From Balneolaceae bacterium UBA3186 (lineage in GTDB: Bacteria > Bacteroidota > Rhodothermia > Balneolales > Balneolaceae): 64,000 nucleotides of DNA. A program made the translations under genes and the position numbers. Each line of letters starts with the position of its first letter. Position 1 is the first letter of the stretch. Positions 34,858-43,791 of the stretch are shown here, in pieces. The notes beneath the pieces are model-generated. The model was not told the origin of the DNA, made no database searches, and was given only the letters and a program-made list of their open reading frames with translations. The stretch spans positions 81,863-145,862 of the forward strand of contig DEXK01000011.1 of NCBI GenBank assembly GCA_002364085.1. The letters run 5' to 3'.

Positions 34858-34872
34858 TTAACAATTTGTTAA
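34858..34872. promoter_or_regulatory. Palindrome upstream of the CheY-like gene, possible operator
   Basis: TTAACAA and TTGTTAA flank a single T. The site lies 43 bases before the start codon of the regulator on the minus strand. The position suits an operator, but AT-rich palindromes arise by chance in this DNA. Confidence 0.3.
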
Positions 34873-34942
34873 GGGCTATTCATATTCATTAGTTTTAATT
34901 TATATTTACACTTGTCGTATAATATATATTATGTAAAGTTGA

Positions 34943-35410
34943 TCAACTTAACTTTAATAATGAATCTTCTATCATTTTGAAATTCGGTAGATCACTTGCA
35001 TTTTCTAAAATCTCCGAATGTACTATTTCCCCCTCTTTATTGATCACAAAAACAGATCTTTTAGAAACTCCTTTCATCCCATAAAAGTTTTCGTACAATA
35101 CTCCGTAATTTTGTGAAGTTTCTTTATTAAAATCACTTAGCAATTGAAAATTTAAATTCTGAGAAGCTTTGAACTCCTTTAATGTATAAAAAGTGTCAAC
35201 ACTTATACCCAGTATTTCAGCTTCTAGTGATTCATATAGTTTTAAATTATCTCTGGTCTGGCATAATTCTTTTGTACAAGTGCTAGTAAATGCTAAAGGA
35301 AAGAAAAGTAGAACTACATTCTTCTCCCCTTTAAAATCAGACAAAGAAATTTTATCACCGTTAGTATTTTGTAAGGTGAACTCGGGAGCTTTAGAATTCA
35401 GATCTAACAT
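34943..35410 (-). CDS. PrxQ/BCP-type peroxiredoxin
   Basis: A 155-residue thiol peroxidase of the AhpC/TSA fold. FFPLAFTSTCTKELCQTRDN holds the peroxidatic Cys45 and a second Cys50 five residues on, the arrangement of atypical two-Cys PrxQ/BCP enzymes. It reduces hydroperoxides with thioredoxin, in the cytosol. It is the last gene of a minus-strand run nuoI - unknown - membrane protein - peroxiredoxin with gaps of 12, 2 and 5 bases. A 14-base palindrome (34936-34949) overlaps its stop codon. Confidence 0.9.
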   Translation of the reverse strand: MLDLNSKAPEFTLQNTNGDKISLSDFKGEKNVVLLFFPLAFTSTCTKELCQTRDNLKLYESLEAEILGISVDTFYTLKEFKASQNLNFQLLSDFNKETSQNYGVLYENFYGMKGVSKRSVFVINKEGEIVHSEILENASDLPNFKMIEDSLLKLS

Positions 35411-35415
35411 ATGTC

Positions 35416-36000
35416 TTAATTTAATTTAGTTTCTTTAATACCTTTGCTTAAAAATAGGATTCCTATGGCAAGCAGCACTTCACTTATCAAAATTTTCTCA
35501 GGTAATGCACTAAGCCAAAATACCAAAAAAGAGGATAACGCTGTACAAGTTCCTAAAATATGCCACTTATAATTTTTTCCGCTAAACTGGCTTAGAGTAA
35601 AAATCAATAAAGCCACAATTATACAACCTCCTTGAAAAGTACCAATAATTAAATTGTAAATAACTAATTGATCAAGAATTAGCGGTACAAAAAAAAGCAA
35701 TGTAAACGGCAGGAAGCTCAATATGGCTGGAAATCTTGCAAAAATGGGTTTAGATTCTCTGATCAAATTGAATAATGCACTTAAAGCACATACTAAAGTC
35801 GTTATATTGAGGAATCTCAGTATTGATATCAAGTTATTATCAAAAAGGTAAATTATATTAGATATCAAATATGTAAACAGACAACCGGTTATAAGAAGAC
35901 TAAAGGCTGATTTTTTTTTATTAAGGGGGCTGTTTATTAGATATACGGAAGCTAATAGTACAAAAATATTAAGGATACTTAGCCAACTCAGAACGGACAT
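35416..36000 (-). CDS. Six-helix membrane protein, unknown function
   Basis: A 194-residue protein with about six membrane helices (roughly 5-22, 32-50, 58-76, 90-110, 113-135, 140-190 as two) and short basic loops. I recognise no family. It is flanked by 2- and 5-base gaps in the nuoI-peroxiredoxin operon, so a link with respiratory or redox function is possible. Confidence 0.6.
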   Translation of the reverse strand: MSVLSWLSILNIFVLLASVYLINSPLNKKKSAFSLLITGCLFTYLISNIIYLFDNNLISILRFLNITTLVCALSALFNLIRESKPIFARFPAILSFLPFTLLFFVPLILDQLVIYNLIIGTFQGGCIIVALLIFTLSQFSGKNYKWHILGTCTALSSFLVFWLSALPEKILISEVLLAIGILFLSKGIKETKLN

Positions 36001-36002
36001 GC

Positions 36003-36527
36003 CTATACCCTCTTCTTTGCACTAATTTCTCTCTGAAACTGTCTGTCTTTTTGATATGTAAGTACGAGACTAGCCACTTCTTTAAGAATATTACGTTCTT
36101 TATGCACCAGTTCTTTTAGTAATTGATACAATGAAACATCATCTGAATTATTTTTAATATCTAGTTTATAAAAACTAAATGGCTTTTTGGCTAGATAGTC
36201 AACTAGTGTAATTCTGTTATTGATGATCTCATCCAATAAATCAAGTACTTTAATATCTTGGAGCTGTTCTTCTTCTAATACTTCTTTTTGAAAAATTGAA
36301 TAGTTGTCAACGTCTACTTTTGTACCCTTACTATTCATTTCATTAAGTATCTCAATTACTTTGCATTGAGATAGATTAATGGTCATAAGGCTCTCTAAAA
36401 TAGATTCACCACCAAGAGGTTTTTCGGAATAAGGAACTGTTTCTATGACCGTTTTAAGTGATTCTGCTTCATACCTTAAGTATTCAATATCACTAATCAA
36501 ATGTTCTAGCTGTTCTTTGTTTATCAA
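36003..36527 (-). CDS. Helical protein of unknown function, possibly DinB-like
   Basis: A 174-residue soluble, all-helical protein with no signal peptide. The PLGGESILESLMTIN segment near residue 37 and the four long helices recall DinB-fold proteins, but the metal-binding histidines are absent, apart from one in LVHKERNILKE. I would not name a function. It lies 12 bases after nuoI and 2 bases before the membrane protein gene. Confidence 0.55.
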   Translation of the reverse strand: MINKEQLEHLISDIEYLRYEAESLKTVIETVPYSEKPLGGESILESLMTINLSQCKVIEILNEMNSKGTKVDVDNYSIFQKEVLEEEQLQDIKVLDLLDEIINNRITLVDYLAKKPFSFYKLDIKNNSDDVSLYQLLKELVHKERNILKEVASLVLTYQKDRQFQREISAKKRV

Positions 36528-36539
36528 GCTAGTAATGCT

Positions 36540-37226
36540 TTATTTCCAAACTTTGGATGCAGGAGCAGCATCATTATTTTTCTGGGTTTCAATCATATCT
36601 ACAAGTGATAAACCGGTATTCCAATCGGTATCTCTATCCCTTACTGAATGGATATTATTTTCTTCCTGAAAATTCCAAAAATTACCGAATTGAGTGTTTT
36701 TATAAGTTCTTAAATATTCTAATCGATCTTCCAGATCTTCTTTAGGAACAAGCAATCTTTCTTTATCATAGATTGCATCTTCTCTTGATTCAAAAACTAT
36801 ATCATAATCCTTACTCATAACTATGGCTTCCTCTGGACAAACCTCTTCACAATAGCCACAATAAATACATCTTAACATATTTATTTCAAAAAAGTCTGGG
36901 TATCGTTCTTTCTCATCTTCTGTTTCAGAAGCCTGCATGCTTATTGCTAATGGAGGACACGCTCTTGCGCATAAACCACAAGCTACGCATCGTTCTTTCC
37001 CATGATCTTCTACAAGAACCGGACGTCCTCTGAAAATTGCTGGTGGAGTCCATTTTTCTTCAGGGTAATTCATCGTAAACTTTGGTTGAAACATTTGTTT
37101 AAATGTATACCAAAGTCCTTTGAATATTTCAGGAAGGTAAATGTTTTCCAAAAAATTGAGCTTGCGCTCATTCTTTTGGTTGCTGCTTAAAGCATTTAAA
37201 GTTGGTTTCTCGAGGTTCTTAGCCAT
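36540..37226 (-). CDS. nuoI: NADH-quinone oxidoreductase subunit I (NuoI)
   Basis: A 228-residue ferredoxin-type subunit of respiratory complex I. Two 4Fe-4S motifs are intact: CVACGLCARACP and CIYCGYCEEVCP. GLWYTFKQMFQPKFTMNYPEE is the NuoI membrane-contact segment and FRGRPVL precedes the first cluster, as in the family. The C-terminal extension (about 160-228) is longer than usual. No other nuo gene is in the window, so it is detached from the complex I operon and instead shares one with a peroxiredoxin. Confidence 0.92.
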   Translation of the reverse strand: MAKNLEKPTLNALSSNQKNERKLNFLENIYLPEIFKGLWYTFKQMFQPKFTMNYPEEKWTPPAIFRGRPVLVEDHGKERCVACGLCARACPPLAISMQASETEDEKERYPDFFEINMLRCIYCGYCEEVCPEEAIVMSKDYDIVFESREDAIYDKERLLVPKEDLEDRLEYLRTYKNTQFGNFWNFQEENNIHSVRDRDTDWNTGLSLVDMIETQKNNDAAPASKVWK

Positions 37227-37271
37227 CTAAATTGATAAGAAGTAATATTCAAATTTCATCCAAAAATAAAC

Positions 37272-37305
37272 CTTTGAAACGTTAGCTTCAAAGTTTATTC
37301 CAGTA
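37272..37305 (-). terminator. Probable terminator after der
   Basis: CTTTGAA and TTCAAAG flank an 8-base loop (37272-37293). On the minus strand the stem is followed by GGTTTATTTTTG, a broken T-rich tail. It starts 23 bases past the der stop and precedes nuoI. Confidence 0.5.
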
Positions 37306-37315
37306 TTTTTGTTAA

Positions 37316-38623
37316 TTATTTTTGCCTAAATACCATTGTTATTGGAACACCTTTAAATCCATAGCGTTCCCTTAGCTGATTTTCAATGAATCTTCTGTAA
37401 TTAGGAGGAAGATCCTGAGGGCTATTCATAAAGAATTTAAATACGGGTGGATTGGATTTAACCTGGGTTCCATACTGTATTTTTAATTGTCGCCCTCTTT
37501 TCATTGGCAAAGGTTTCATCGAAAGAATAGACTCAATGAAGTTGTTGAAATCAGATGTGCCTATTTGTTTCTTTCTTTCCTGAATCACTTCTTCTACAAG
37601 GTCCATTACTTTATGAACTCTTTTACGATTAAGAGCTGATATCGTAAGAATTGGTACGTAATTTAATTGAGGAGTAGATTCATAAATATATTCTTCAAAT
37701 TCTTTAACGGTATGGGTATCTTTTTCTGTAACTAAATCCCATTTGTTAAGCAATATAATAAGTGCTTTGTTGAATTTTTCAGCTTCCCGGAGTACTCTTT
37801 TGTCTTGATCTTCAAAACCTCTCATTGAATCAAGTATTAAAACGGCAACGTCACATTCTTGGATTGCTCGAGCAGTTCTTACTGTACTATAAAATTCAAT
37901 GTTCTCTTTGACCTTTGTTCGCTTTCGTAACCCGGCTGTATCAACAAGTACATATTCCTTGCCATTAAAATTGAGCTTACTGTTTATAGTATCTCGGGTT
38001 GTGCCTGCAATATCTGTAACAATACATCTTTCATCATCTAAAAGAGCATTTACCAAACTGCTCTTCCCAACATTTGGTCTACCAATAAAAGCGATCTTAG
38101 GAGATGTATCTTCTTCTTCTCTGATTGCTTCGGGAAGTAACTCTGTTACTTTATCCAACAAGTCACCAGTGCCGATTCCACTAATCGCTGAAATTGGGAA
38201 TACTTCGTCGAAACCAAGTTCATAAAATTCAGAAGCATTCATCCTTCTGGCTTCATTATCAGCTTTATTCGCTACCAAAAGTACTGGCTTTTTTTGCTGT
38301 CTTAATAATTGAGATACAGATTTATCAAGTGTATTAATTCCATGTTCTGCATCAACAACAAGTAAAATTACATCCGACTCTTCTAAAGCTATGTGAACCT
38401 GTTCTCGGATCCCTACAACCATTACATCCATATCATCCGGCAGATATCCACCGGTATCAATTACATTAAAGTCTATACCATTCCAAAAAGATTGACCGTA
38501 ATGTCTGTCGCGGGTTACACCGTATTCATCATGAACAATTGCTTTTCTTTTACCGATTAATCTGTTAAATATGGTTGATTTACCTACATTGGGTCTACCA
38601 ACTATGGAAACTACTGGAAGCAT
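37316..38623 (-). CDS. der: Ribosome assembly GTPase Der (EngA)
   Basis: A 435-residue tandem GTPase needed for 50S subunit maturation. Two G domains are present, each with GRPNVGKS (near 8 and 180), a DTGGY/DTAGL G3 box, and NKAD/NKWD G4 boxes, followed by the C-terminal KH-like domain (KIQYGTQVKSNPPVFKFF). Length and order are normal. Monocistronic by appearance, with a candidate terminator after it. Confidence 0.97.
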   Translation of the reverse strand: MLPVVSIVGRPNVGKSTIFNRLIGKRKAIVHDEYGVTRDRHYGQSFWNGIDFNVIDTGGYLPDDMDVMVVGIREQVHIALEESDVILLVVDAEHGINTLDKSVSQLLRQQKKPVLLVANKADNEARRMNASEFYELGFDEVFPISAISGIGTGDLLDKVTELLPEAIREEEDTSPKIAFIGRPNVGKSSLVNALLDDERCIVTDIAGTTRDTINSKLNFNGKEYVLVDTAGLRKRTKVKENIEFYSTVRTARAIQECDVAVLILDSMRGFEDQDKRVLREAEKFNKALIILLNKWDLVTEKDTHTVKEFEEYIYESTPQLNYVPILTISALNRKRVHKVMDLVEEVIQERKKQIGTSDFNNFIESILSMKPLPMKRGRQLKIQYGTQVKSNPPVFKFFMNSPQDLPPNYRRFIENQLRERYGFKGVPITMVFRQK

Positions 38624-38688
38624 TTAAGGTTTTGTCTTTATAAATTAGATTAGAATCCTAAATATACAACTATTATAACCCAACTTAT

Positions 38689-38946
38689 ATGTTAAAAACA
38701 TTCTATACTGAAATCGGTTTCTTAGGAGCACTTTTGCTGGCTTTGGGGTTATTTGTTTTGTTCATTCTTTGGGTTGCAGGGATTGCAGGAATCACTCTTC
38801 CAGTTGACGGAGGAAAGCCTAGAGGGTCAAAGTTAGAGATCCTAATTGCAATTTTTGTACCTGTATATCCTGTTTTTTGGTTATTCTATGAAATGTACCA
38901 TCAAAGAAAATTTATTAAAAAAGAAGACAATGACTTAGTTGCTTAA
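38689..38946 (+). CDS. Small two-helix membrane protein
   Basis: An 85-residue protein with a long hydrophobic stretch (about 10-36) and a second helix (about 50-68), then a charged tail. No family recognised. The codons are in frame throughout, and the gene lies between the der promoter region and the convergent helicase gene, with whose 3' end it overlaps by 12 bases. It has no ribosome-binding site that I can see, so it is less certain than its neighbours. Confidence 0.6.
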   Translation: MLKTFYTEIGFLGALLLALGLFVLFILWVAGIAGITLPVDGGKPRGSKLEILIAIFVPVYPVFWLFYEMYHQRKFIKKEDNDLVA

Positions 38947-40956
38947 CAATTCATCAGATTTAGCACTTTTAAGTTCCTCAGCTCTTTCTTCTTCTATCAC
39001 CCACTCTTCTAAAGTATTACTACTCAATTCTTTTAAAAACCTGGATGGATTAGTAAAATAATCTCCATATGCAGACTGTGCGAGAACCGGATAAGTATAA
39101 TACAGCATATCTTTTGCTCGAGTAGTTGCCACATATAACAATCTCAATTCTTCATCAAGTTGTTCTTTATCCTCTACTGAATAAGCGGAAGGAATTATTC
39201 CATCGAGACATTGAATAATAAAAACATGTCGCCACTCCAATCCTTTTGATGAATGAATAGTACTAAGAATAAGTGGCGATTCTTCTTGTTCTTTTTCTTC
39301 AGTTTCTATTGCTGTAGCTGTAATTGGTTCTAGTGCCAATTCTTCCAACATTTTAGGTAAAGACTTAAAGCCCGAAGAGATAGATACAAATGCTTCTAAA
39401 TCCTTTAATCGTTTTGGGTAATCATCATATCTTTTCTCACAAAAATTCCTGTAATAGTCAACTAATTGATCAATAACTTCTGATACAGATAAATCTTCTT
39501 TCTTTAAGCACTGCAATAACTTACTTAATATTTTTAATTGATTAATATAAGCTTTACTTACAGTTTCATTAATCCCCAAGTCATACGGGTTTTTAGCCAA
39601 TCTTATCCATTCAAAAAGATCTTGCGCTGTTTTTGGACCGATTCCATCCAAAAGCATTAAAACTCTATTCCAAGCAATAGTGTCCATAGGATTTACAAGA
39701 ACCCTTACATGAGCTAACACATCTTTAATATGAGCAGCTTCGGTGAATTTTTGACCACCATATTTGACAAATGGAATATTCTTCCTATTCAATTCCACTT
39801 CAAGATCATACGAATCCCTCCCACTTCGAAATAAAACAGCAATTTCATTAAGGTCTATATTTTGTTCCCTTAGTTGTAAAACTACCTGAGCTATAAACCT
39901 ACTCTGATCATGCTCACTAGATGTCTGAACAATGGCAGGTAACTCACCTTCTTGATTAGAAGTATATAGTTCTTTATCAAATTTAAATGAAGCCTGTTTT
40001 AATAAGTTATTTGCTGCATTAAGTACTTGGGGAGTAGATCTATAATTTTCTTCCAGTTTAATTAATTTTGTATGCTCAAAGATATTTGGGAACTCCATTA
40101 TATTTTGATGATCAGCACCTCTAAACGAATAAATACTTTGAGCATCATCACCTACTGCCATTACATTTTTATGAACACTTGAAAACAAACGGGTTAAATC
40201 AGCTTGTAGCTGGTTAGTATCTTGATACTCATCTACCATAACAAATTTATGAGAGGAAGCAACTTTAACCCTTATTTCTTCATTTTTTTCGAGTAATTCT
40301 TTTGTTTTAATAAGAAGATCATCAAAATCCATTACAAAGTTCTTCTCTTTATAATCTGAATAGCCAAATGCAACTTCTTCGATCTTATCTACTTGTTCAA
40401 GGAATTGGGGGTACTCCTCCATTACCACTACCCTGATATCCAAATGTTTATTTATGGCCGAACTAATAATTTTGAGAAGAGTGCTTTTGTTTGGAAAGCG
40501 TTTATTCTTTTTATGAAGATGTAGACTAGTTCTTACGAATTGAATTACTTCCAGGGCATCCGAAGTGTCTATTATTGTGAAATTAGTAGGATATCCTATT
40601 CTATCAGCAAAGCGATGGAGTATTTGGCTGCAATAATAATGAAAAGTCCCTCCTTTTATTCTTTGGCATCTATCGTCTAATATAGAACTTGCTCTTTGGA
40701 CCATTTCTTTAGCCGCTCTGCGAGTAAAAGTAAGTAGCAAAATCTCTGAAGGATCTGTCCCGCTTTCAACTAAACGAGCTACCCTGTAAATTAAAGTTCT
40801 GGTTTTACCTGTTCCCGCTCCTGCTATAACTAAAGCGGACCCTCTATCAAAAAATACAGCCTCCAATTGTTGCTCATTCAATAATTCAGAGTAACGAATA
40901 ACAAAATCTTGTGGGCGTACTTTTGGCTCTTCTTTTCTTAAAACAAACTTCTTCAT
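38935..40956 (-). CDS. UvrD/Rep-family superfamily 1 DNA helicase
   Basis: A 673-residue helicase with all SF1A motifs: Q-motif LLNEQQLEAVFF, Walker A VIAGAGTGKTRTL (near 45), motif Ia LLLTFTRRAAKEM, Walker B MVDEYQDTNQLQ, motif III GDDAQSIYSFRGA, motif IV LEENYRST, motif V STIHSSKGLEWRHVF and motif VI LLYVATTRAKDML. It unwinds DNA 3' to 5' in repair or replication restart. At 673 residues it is at the short end for UvrD/PcrA and closer to Rep size. Stand-alone gene, with no nuclease fusion. Confidence 0.93.
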   Translation of the reverse strand: MKKFVLRKEEPKVRPQDFVIRYSELLNEQQLEAVFFDRGSALVIAGAGTGKTRTLIYRVARLVESGTDPSEILLLTFTRRAAKEMVQRASSILDDRCQRIKGGTFHYYCSQILHRFADRIGYPTNFTIIDTSDALEVIQFVRTSLHLHKKNKRFPNKSTLLKIISSAINKHLDIRVVVMEEYPQFLEQVDKIEEVAFGYSDYKEKNFVMDFDDLLIKTKELLEKNEEIRVKVASSHKFVMVDEYQDTNQLQADLTRLFSSVHKNVMAVGDDAQSIYSFRGADHQNIMEFPNIFEHTKLIKLEENYRSTPQVLNAANNLLKQASFKFDKELYTSNQEGELPAIVQTSSEHDQSRFIAQVVLQLREQNIDLNEIAVLFRSGRDSYDLEVELNRKNIPFVKYGGQKFTEAAHIKDVLAHVRVLVNPMDTIAWNRVLMLLDGIGPKTAQDLFEWIRLAKNPYDLGINETVSKAYINQLKILSKLLQCLKKEDLSVSEVIDQLVDYYRNFCEKRYDDYPKRLKDLEAFVSISSGFKSLPKMLEELALEPITATAIETEEKEQEESPLILSTIHSSKGLEWRHVFIIQCLDGIIPSAYSVEDKEQLDEELRLLYVATTRAKDMLYYTYPVLAQSAYGDYFTNPSRFLKELSSNTLEEWVIEEERAEELKSAKSDELLSN

Positions 40957-41052
40957 AGAAGAAAATAGATAAAATCAGCTATATGTAAAAATTATGTATT
41001 AAATATAATCTCATACAATTTAACAGCTCTATTTGTTTTATTTCACAGACAT

Positions 41053-41087
41053 AAAAAAAGTGGAATAGTAAACCATTCCACTTTTTT
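41053..41087 (-). terminator. Terminator after the Omp85-like gene
   Basis: AAAGTGGAAT and ATTCCACTTT flank AGTAAACC, with A-runs and T-runs on both sides. It starts 14 bases past the stop of the outer-membrane gene at 41102, and it lies upstream of the helicase start at 40956, so it serves the minus-strand gene before it. It could act in both directions. Confidence 0.85.
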
Positions 41088-41101
41088 AAATGAAAATTAT
41101 G

Positions 41102-42379
41102 TTAAAAAGTTGGATTAAGCCTTACCCAAAGTGATGTAAAACCTTCAGATCCGGATAAAGGAGTTGCAATTTCAAGCCGAACAAACCCTGTGCCAATGCC
41201 CGCACCTATATTATGAGTCAATGTATTGAATCCGAATGATTCAAAACCAGAGAACGGATCATTAGAATTTGAACTTACAAAATCAGACCAACCTGAATCC
41301 AGAAATAATGTAAGATAAAGTCCGTCTATTTCCAGTTCACCGTCGTCATAATCCCAAAGGTCACCAAAAATTACTTCAGCATTGCTCATCAACATTCTAT
41401 TCCCTCTGTAGAACTTAAAACCGGTAGCTCTTAATGAACCGATTCCTCCCAATGCAAAGTTTTTGAAATCGGGAGCCTCACCTGTAATAGAGCCTGCCAT
41501 TAATCTCATTTTAAAAAGGGTATGCTGATCTAATTTTATATAATTGAGTGAAGTAATTTCAAATTTATTATAGTTGAAATCACTATTGAACGCTGCATCT
41601 GAAAGTTCAGCTTGCACCAATAATTTGTTAGTTATAATTCCACGCGTGTATCCCTTTTTATTCAATAAAAGCTTTAATCCTATGCTTTCTTGAGTTGCTA
41701 TATCTGTAGTAGCATCAATAGCAGGATTTATTCTGGTAATATTTCCGTCACCAAAAAATGAATATTCAGTATTAGTTTGTAAGGTGCTGTATGTAGTATA
41801 ATTATAACTTGCTCCTATGCTTATAAATTTACCAAGCTCTAGCTCAGTAAACACACCGTAACCTTCTGCTTTATAATAATCGTGATAATCGTACCCAGCA
41901 ACTAAGGAAGTAATTGAATTTTCCGAAAGACCTGTTCTCCAGTGATCATCCGTAGTGGAACTATTTGTAAGTATTCCGCCAAACATTAACCATTGACCAA
42001 ATCTTTTAGACGCGGCTGCACGATATTGCCAATCTTTCTGCCCTGTGGAATAACCAATAAAGCCATCAAATTCCACCCCTCCAATATGAAGAATCTCTGA
42101 ATGCTGATTAGTAAAATCTGAACCTAAACCAACAAAGAGTCCATCTACCCTGTTATATCTTATTGATTGTGCGGTAGGTAAAAACCTATATGAACCAAAC
42201 CTATTATCATATTCATAATCATCAAACAGATCATATGATAAGCTATTAGCCTGATAAAAGGTTTTATAATAATTTCCATTAATGCTGTGATAGCGTTGGT
42301 TGTGCTTATGTTGGGCAGAAATTGATGTGCTGATCAAAAATAAAAAAGCAACAACACAGAGAGAGTAAGTCTGTTTCAT
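41102..42379 (-). CDS. Omp85/D15-like outer-membrane barrel without POTRA domains
   Basis: A 425-residue outer-membrane protein with a signal peptide (about 1-22). It is built of amphipathic strands and ends in aromatic Phe (VRLNPTF), a barrel targeting signal. The block FALGGIGSLRATGFKFYRG with LMSNAEVIF and LFLDSGW matches the barrel of BamA/TamA/patatin-D15 proteins. No POTRA domain precedes it, as the first 100 residues are short. It could be a transporter or lipid-channel barrel. It is flanked by a terminator and appears monocistronic. Confidence 0.72.
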   Translation of the reverse strand: MKQTYSLCVVAFLFLISTSISAQHKHNQRYHSINGNYYKTFYQANSLSYDLFDDYEYDNRFGSYRFLPTAQSIRYNRVDGLFVGLGSDFTNQHSEILHIGGVEFDGFIGYSTGQKDWQYRAAASKRFGQWLMFGGILTNSSTTDDHWRTGLSENSITSLVAGYDYHDYYKAEGYGVFTELELGKFISIGASYNYTTYSTLQTNTEYSFFGDGNITRINPAIDATTDIATQESIGLKLLLNKKGYTRGIITNKLLVQAELSDAAFNSDFNYNKFEITSLNYIKLDQHTLFKMRLMAGSITGEAPDFKNFALGGIGSLRATGFKFYRGNRMLMSNAEVIFGDLWDYDDGELEIDGLYLTLFLDSGWSDFVSSNSNDPFSGFESFGFNTLTHNIGAGIGTGFVRLEIATPLSGSEGFTSLWVRLNPTF

Positions 42380-42473
42380 AACTAATTCTATTTAAGTTAG
42401 AGGGTTTATCTAATTAAAATAAAAACGAAGAGATTTCAAACTGATTCCTAAAATTCTAATAATTGACAAAATA

Positions 42474-43022
42474 TTATTGTAGCTCTTTCATGAATACATC
42501 TAGCAAAAAGGAAATATGTTCATTAAGAGGTCTTTCTATTAATTCAGCTCCTTTTTTTATGTCTTCCCTTGGTACGCTCTCTGCAAATTTTAGGGTTTTT
42601 AATTTTTTAGTCACAGACTTTACTTTCATGCCGTCTAGTCCTGTAGGTCTCATTAGTGAAACGGCATGTATGAAACCAGAAATTTCATCGCAAGCAAAAA
42701 GATATCTTTCTATTTCAGTTTCAGGATATTTACCCGTGCGCTCAGGTGCATGAGCACGAATAGCATCAAGAACTAGTTCAGAATAACCCAAACCATTTAG
42801 TATTTCATTTACTGCTTTATTCGGATGTTCGTTAGGAAATTTTTCCCAATCAAGATCATGAAGCAAGCCTGCCGTCCACCATTCATCAGTTTCTGAGTCG
42901 TTTTTACCAAGTTCTCTGGCATACGCTTGCATTGCGATTGCTACCATTTTTGAATGATGAAGAAGACTTTCTCCTTCAATATATTCATATAATAATTCAA
43001 TTGATTTTTCTCTGCTTTGCAT
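42474..43022 (-). CDS. HD-domain phosphohydrolase
   Basis: A 182-residue cytosolic protein with the HD signature in order: HHSKMVAIAMQAYA (first His near 22), AGLLHDLDWE (HD pair near 54) and IRAHAPERTG (later His), then a conserved Asp in LFACDEISGFI. The family hydrolyses nucleotides or cyclic nucleotides, but the substrate cannot be told. The length fits the small HDIG-type hydrolases of unknown substrate. Stand-alone gene. Confidence 0.8.
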   Translation of the reverse strand: MQSREKSIELLYEYIEGESLLHHSKMVAIAMQAYARELGKNDSETDEWWTAGLLHDLDWEKFPNEHPNKAVNEILNGLGYSELVLDAIRAHAPERTGKYPETEIERYLFACDEISGFIHAVSLMRPTGLDGMKVKSVTKKLKTLKFAESVPREDIKKGAELIERPLNEHISFLLDVFMKELQ

Positions 43023-43134
43023 AAAATTACTTCTTTAGAATTATATGGGGATTAAAATCAGTTTTCCTTTCCTTTTGTTACTCGCCCTAATATATTACAA
43101 TGATTTGAAATCTCTTTAAAAGAAGACAAAATTG

Positions 43135-43791
43135 ATGATTAATGAACCCTCGTTTGCTCCCAGAGAATATGGATGGATAGAAGTTGTTTGTGGAGGAATG
43201 TTTAGTGGAAAAACAGAAGAACTTATACGCAGGGCTAAACGAGCTCATATTGCCGGACAAGAAGTTGTAGTTGTAAAACCAGCTATCGATAAAAGGTACA
43301 GTGATAACGAAGTAGTTTCGCATAATGAAACAGCATTACCAAGTATCTTAGTTGACACAGCAGATCAAATTGTATTGCTTACTTCTAATGCAAAAGTAGT
43401 ATGTATTGATGAAGCACAATTCTTCGATGATCGCATAATTGAGATTGTAAATGTGTTAGCTAACGATGGTAAGAGGGTTATTGTAGCCGGTTTGGACATG
43501 GATTTTGAAGGAAAACCATTCGGACCTATGCCCTACTTGTTGGCAGTTGCCGAGTATGTTACCAAACTACATGCCGTTTGCGCTGAAAGCGGTACAATGG
43601 CTAACTTTTCACAAAGAGTAATTGAAGATACCAGCAAGGTTTTAGTAGGTGAATACGACGCTTATGAACCTCGTGCCAGACATTGTTTTCGACCTTCTGT
43701 AGACCGAAGACGCGGAAGACCGATACGACCTTTTTTAAAACCAAAAATAGCTCCTCAGAATGAGGAAAACATTAATGTAGAAAACTCTTAA
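43135..43791 (+). CDS. tdk: Thymidine kinase (type II)
   Basis: A 218-residue enzyme that phosphorylates thymidine. The P-loop GGMFSGKTEELIRRAKRA and the DEAQFFDD Walker B are intact, with VVVVKPAID and FEGKPFGPMP in the usual places. The zinc-binding cysteines of the lasso domain are changed: the first CxxC is CAES and the second pair is ARHC, so one Cys of each pair is missing. The open frame reaches a TTG at 43132; I take the next ATG at 43135. It abuts nupC (no gap), so nucleoside uptake and salvage are coupled. Confidence 0.93.
   Translation: MINEPSFAPREYGWIEVVCGGMFSGKTEELIRRAKRAHIAGQEVVVVKPAIDKRYSDNEVVSHNETALPSILVDTADQIVLLTSNAKVVCIDEAQFFDDRIIEIVNVLANDGKRVIVAGLDMDFEGKPFGPMPYLLAVAEYVTKLHAVCAESGTMANFSQRVIEDTSKVLVGEYDAYEPRARHCFRPSVDRRRGRPIRPFLKPKIAPQNEENINVENS

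Noticed and set aside
37899..38225. Plus-strand open frame of 108 codons inside der
   Set aside because: Antisense to the conserved second GTPase domain of der; its length follows from the codon use of the real gene.
38935..40956. The helicase as part of a defence system
   Set aside because: It stands alone with a standard UvrD layout and no nuclease, effector or other defence gene beside it.
42463..42753. Plus-strand open frame of 96 codons over the HD-domain gene
   Set aside because: Antisense to the HD gene, which has an intact metal motif; no signal for a separate gene.
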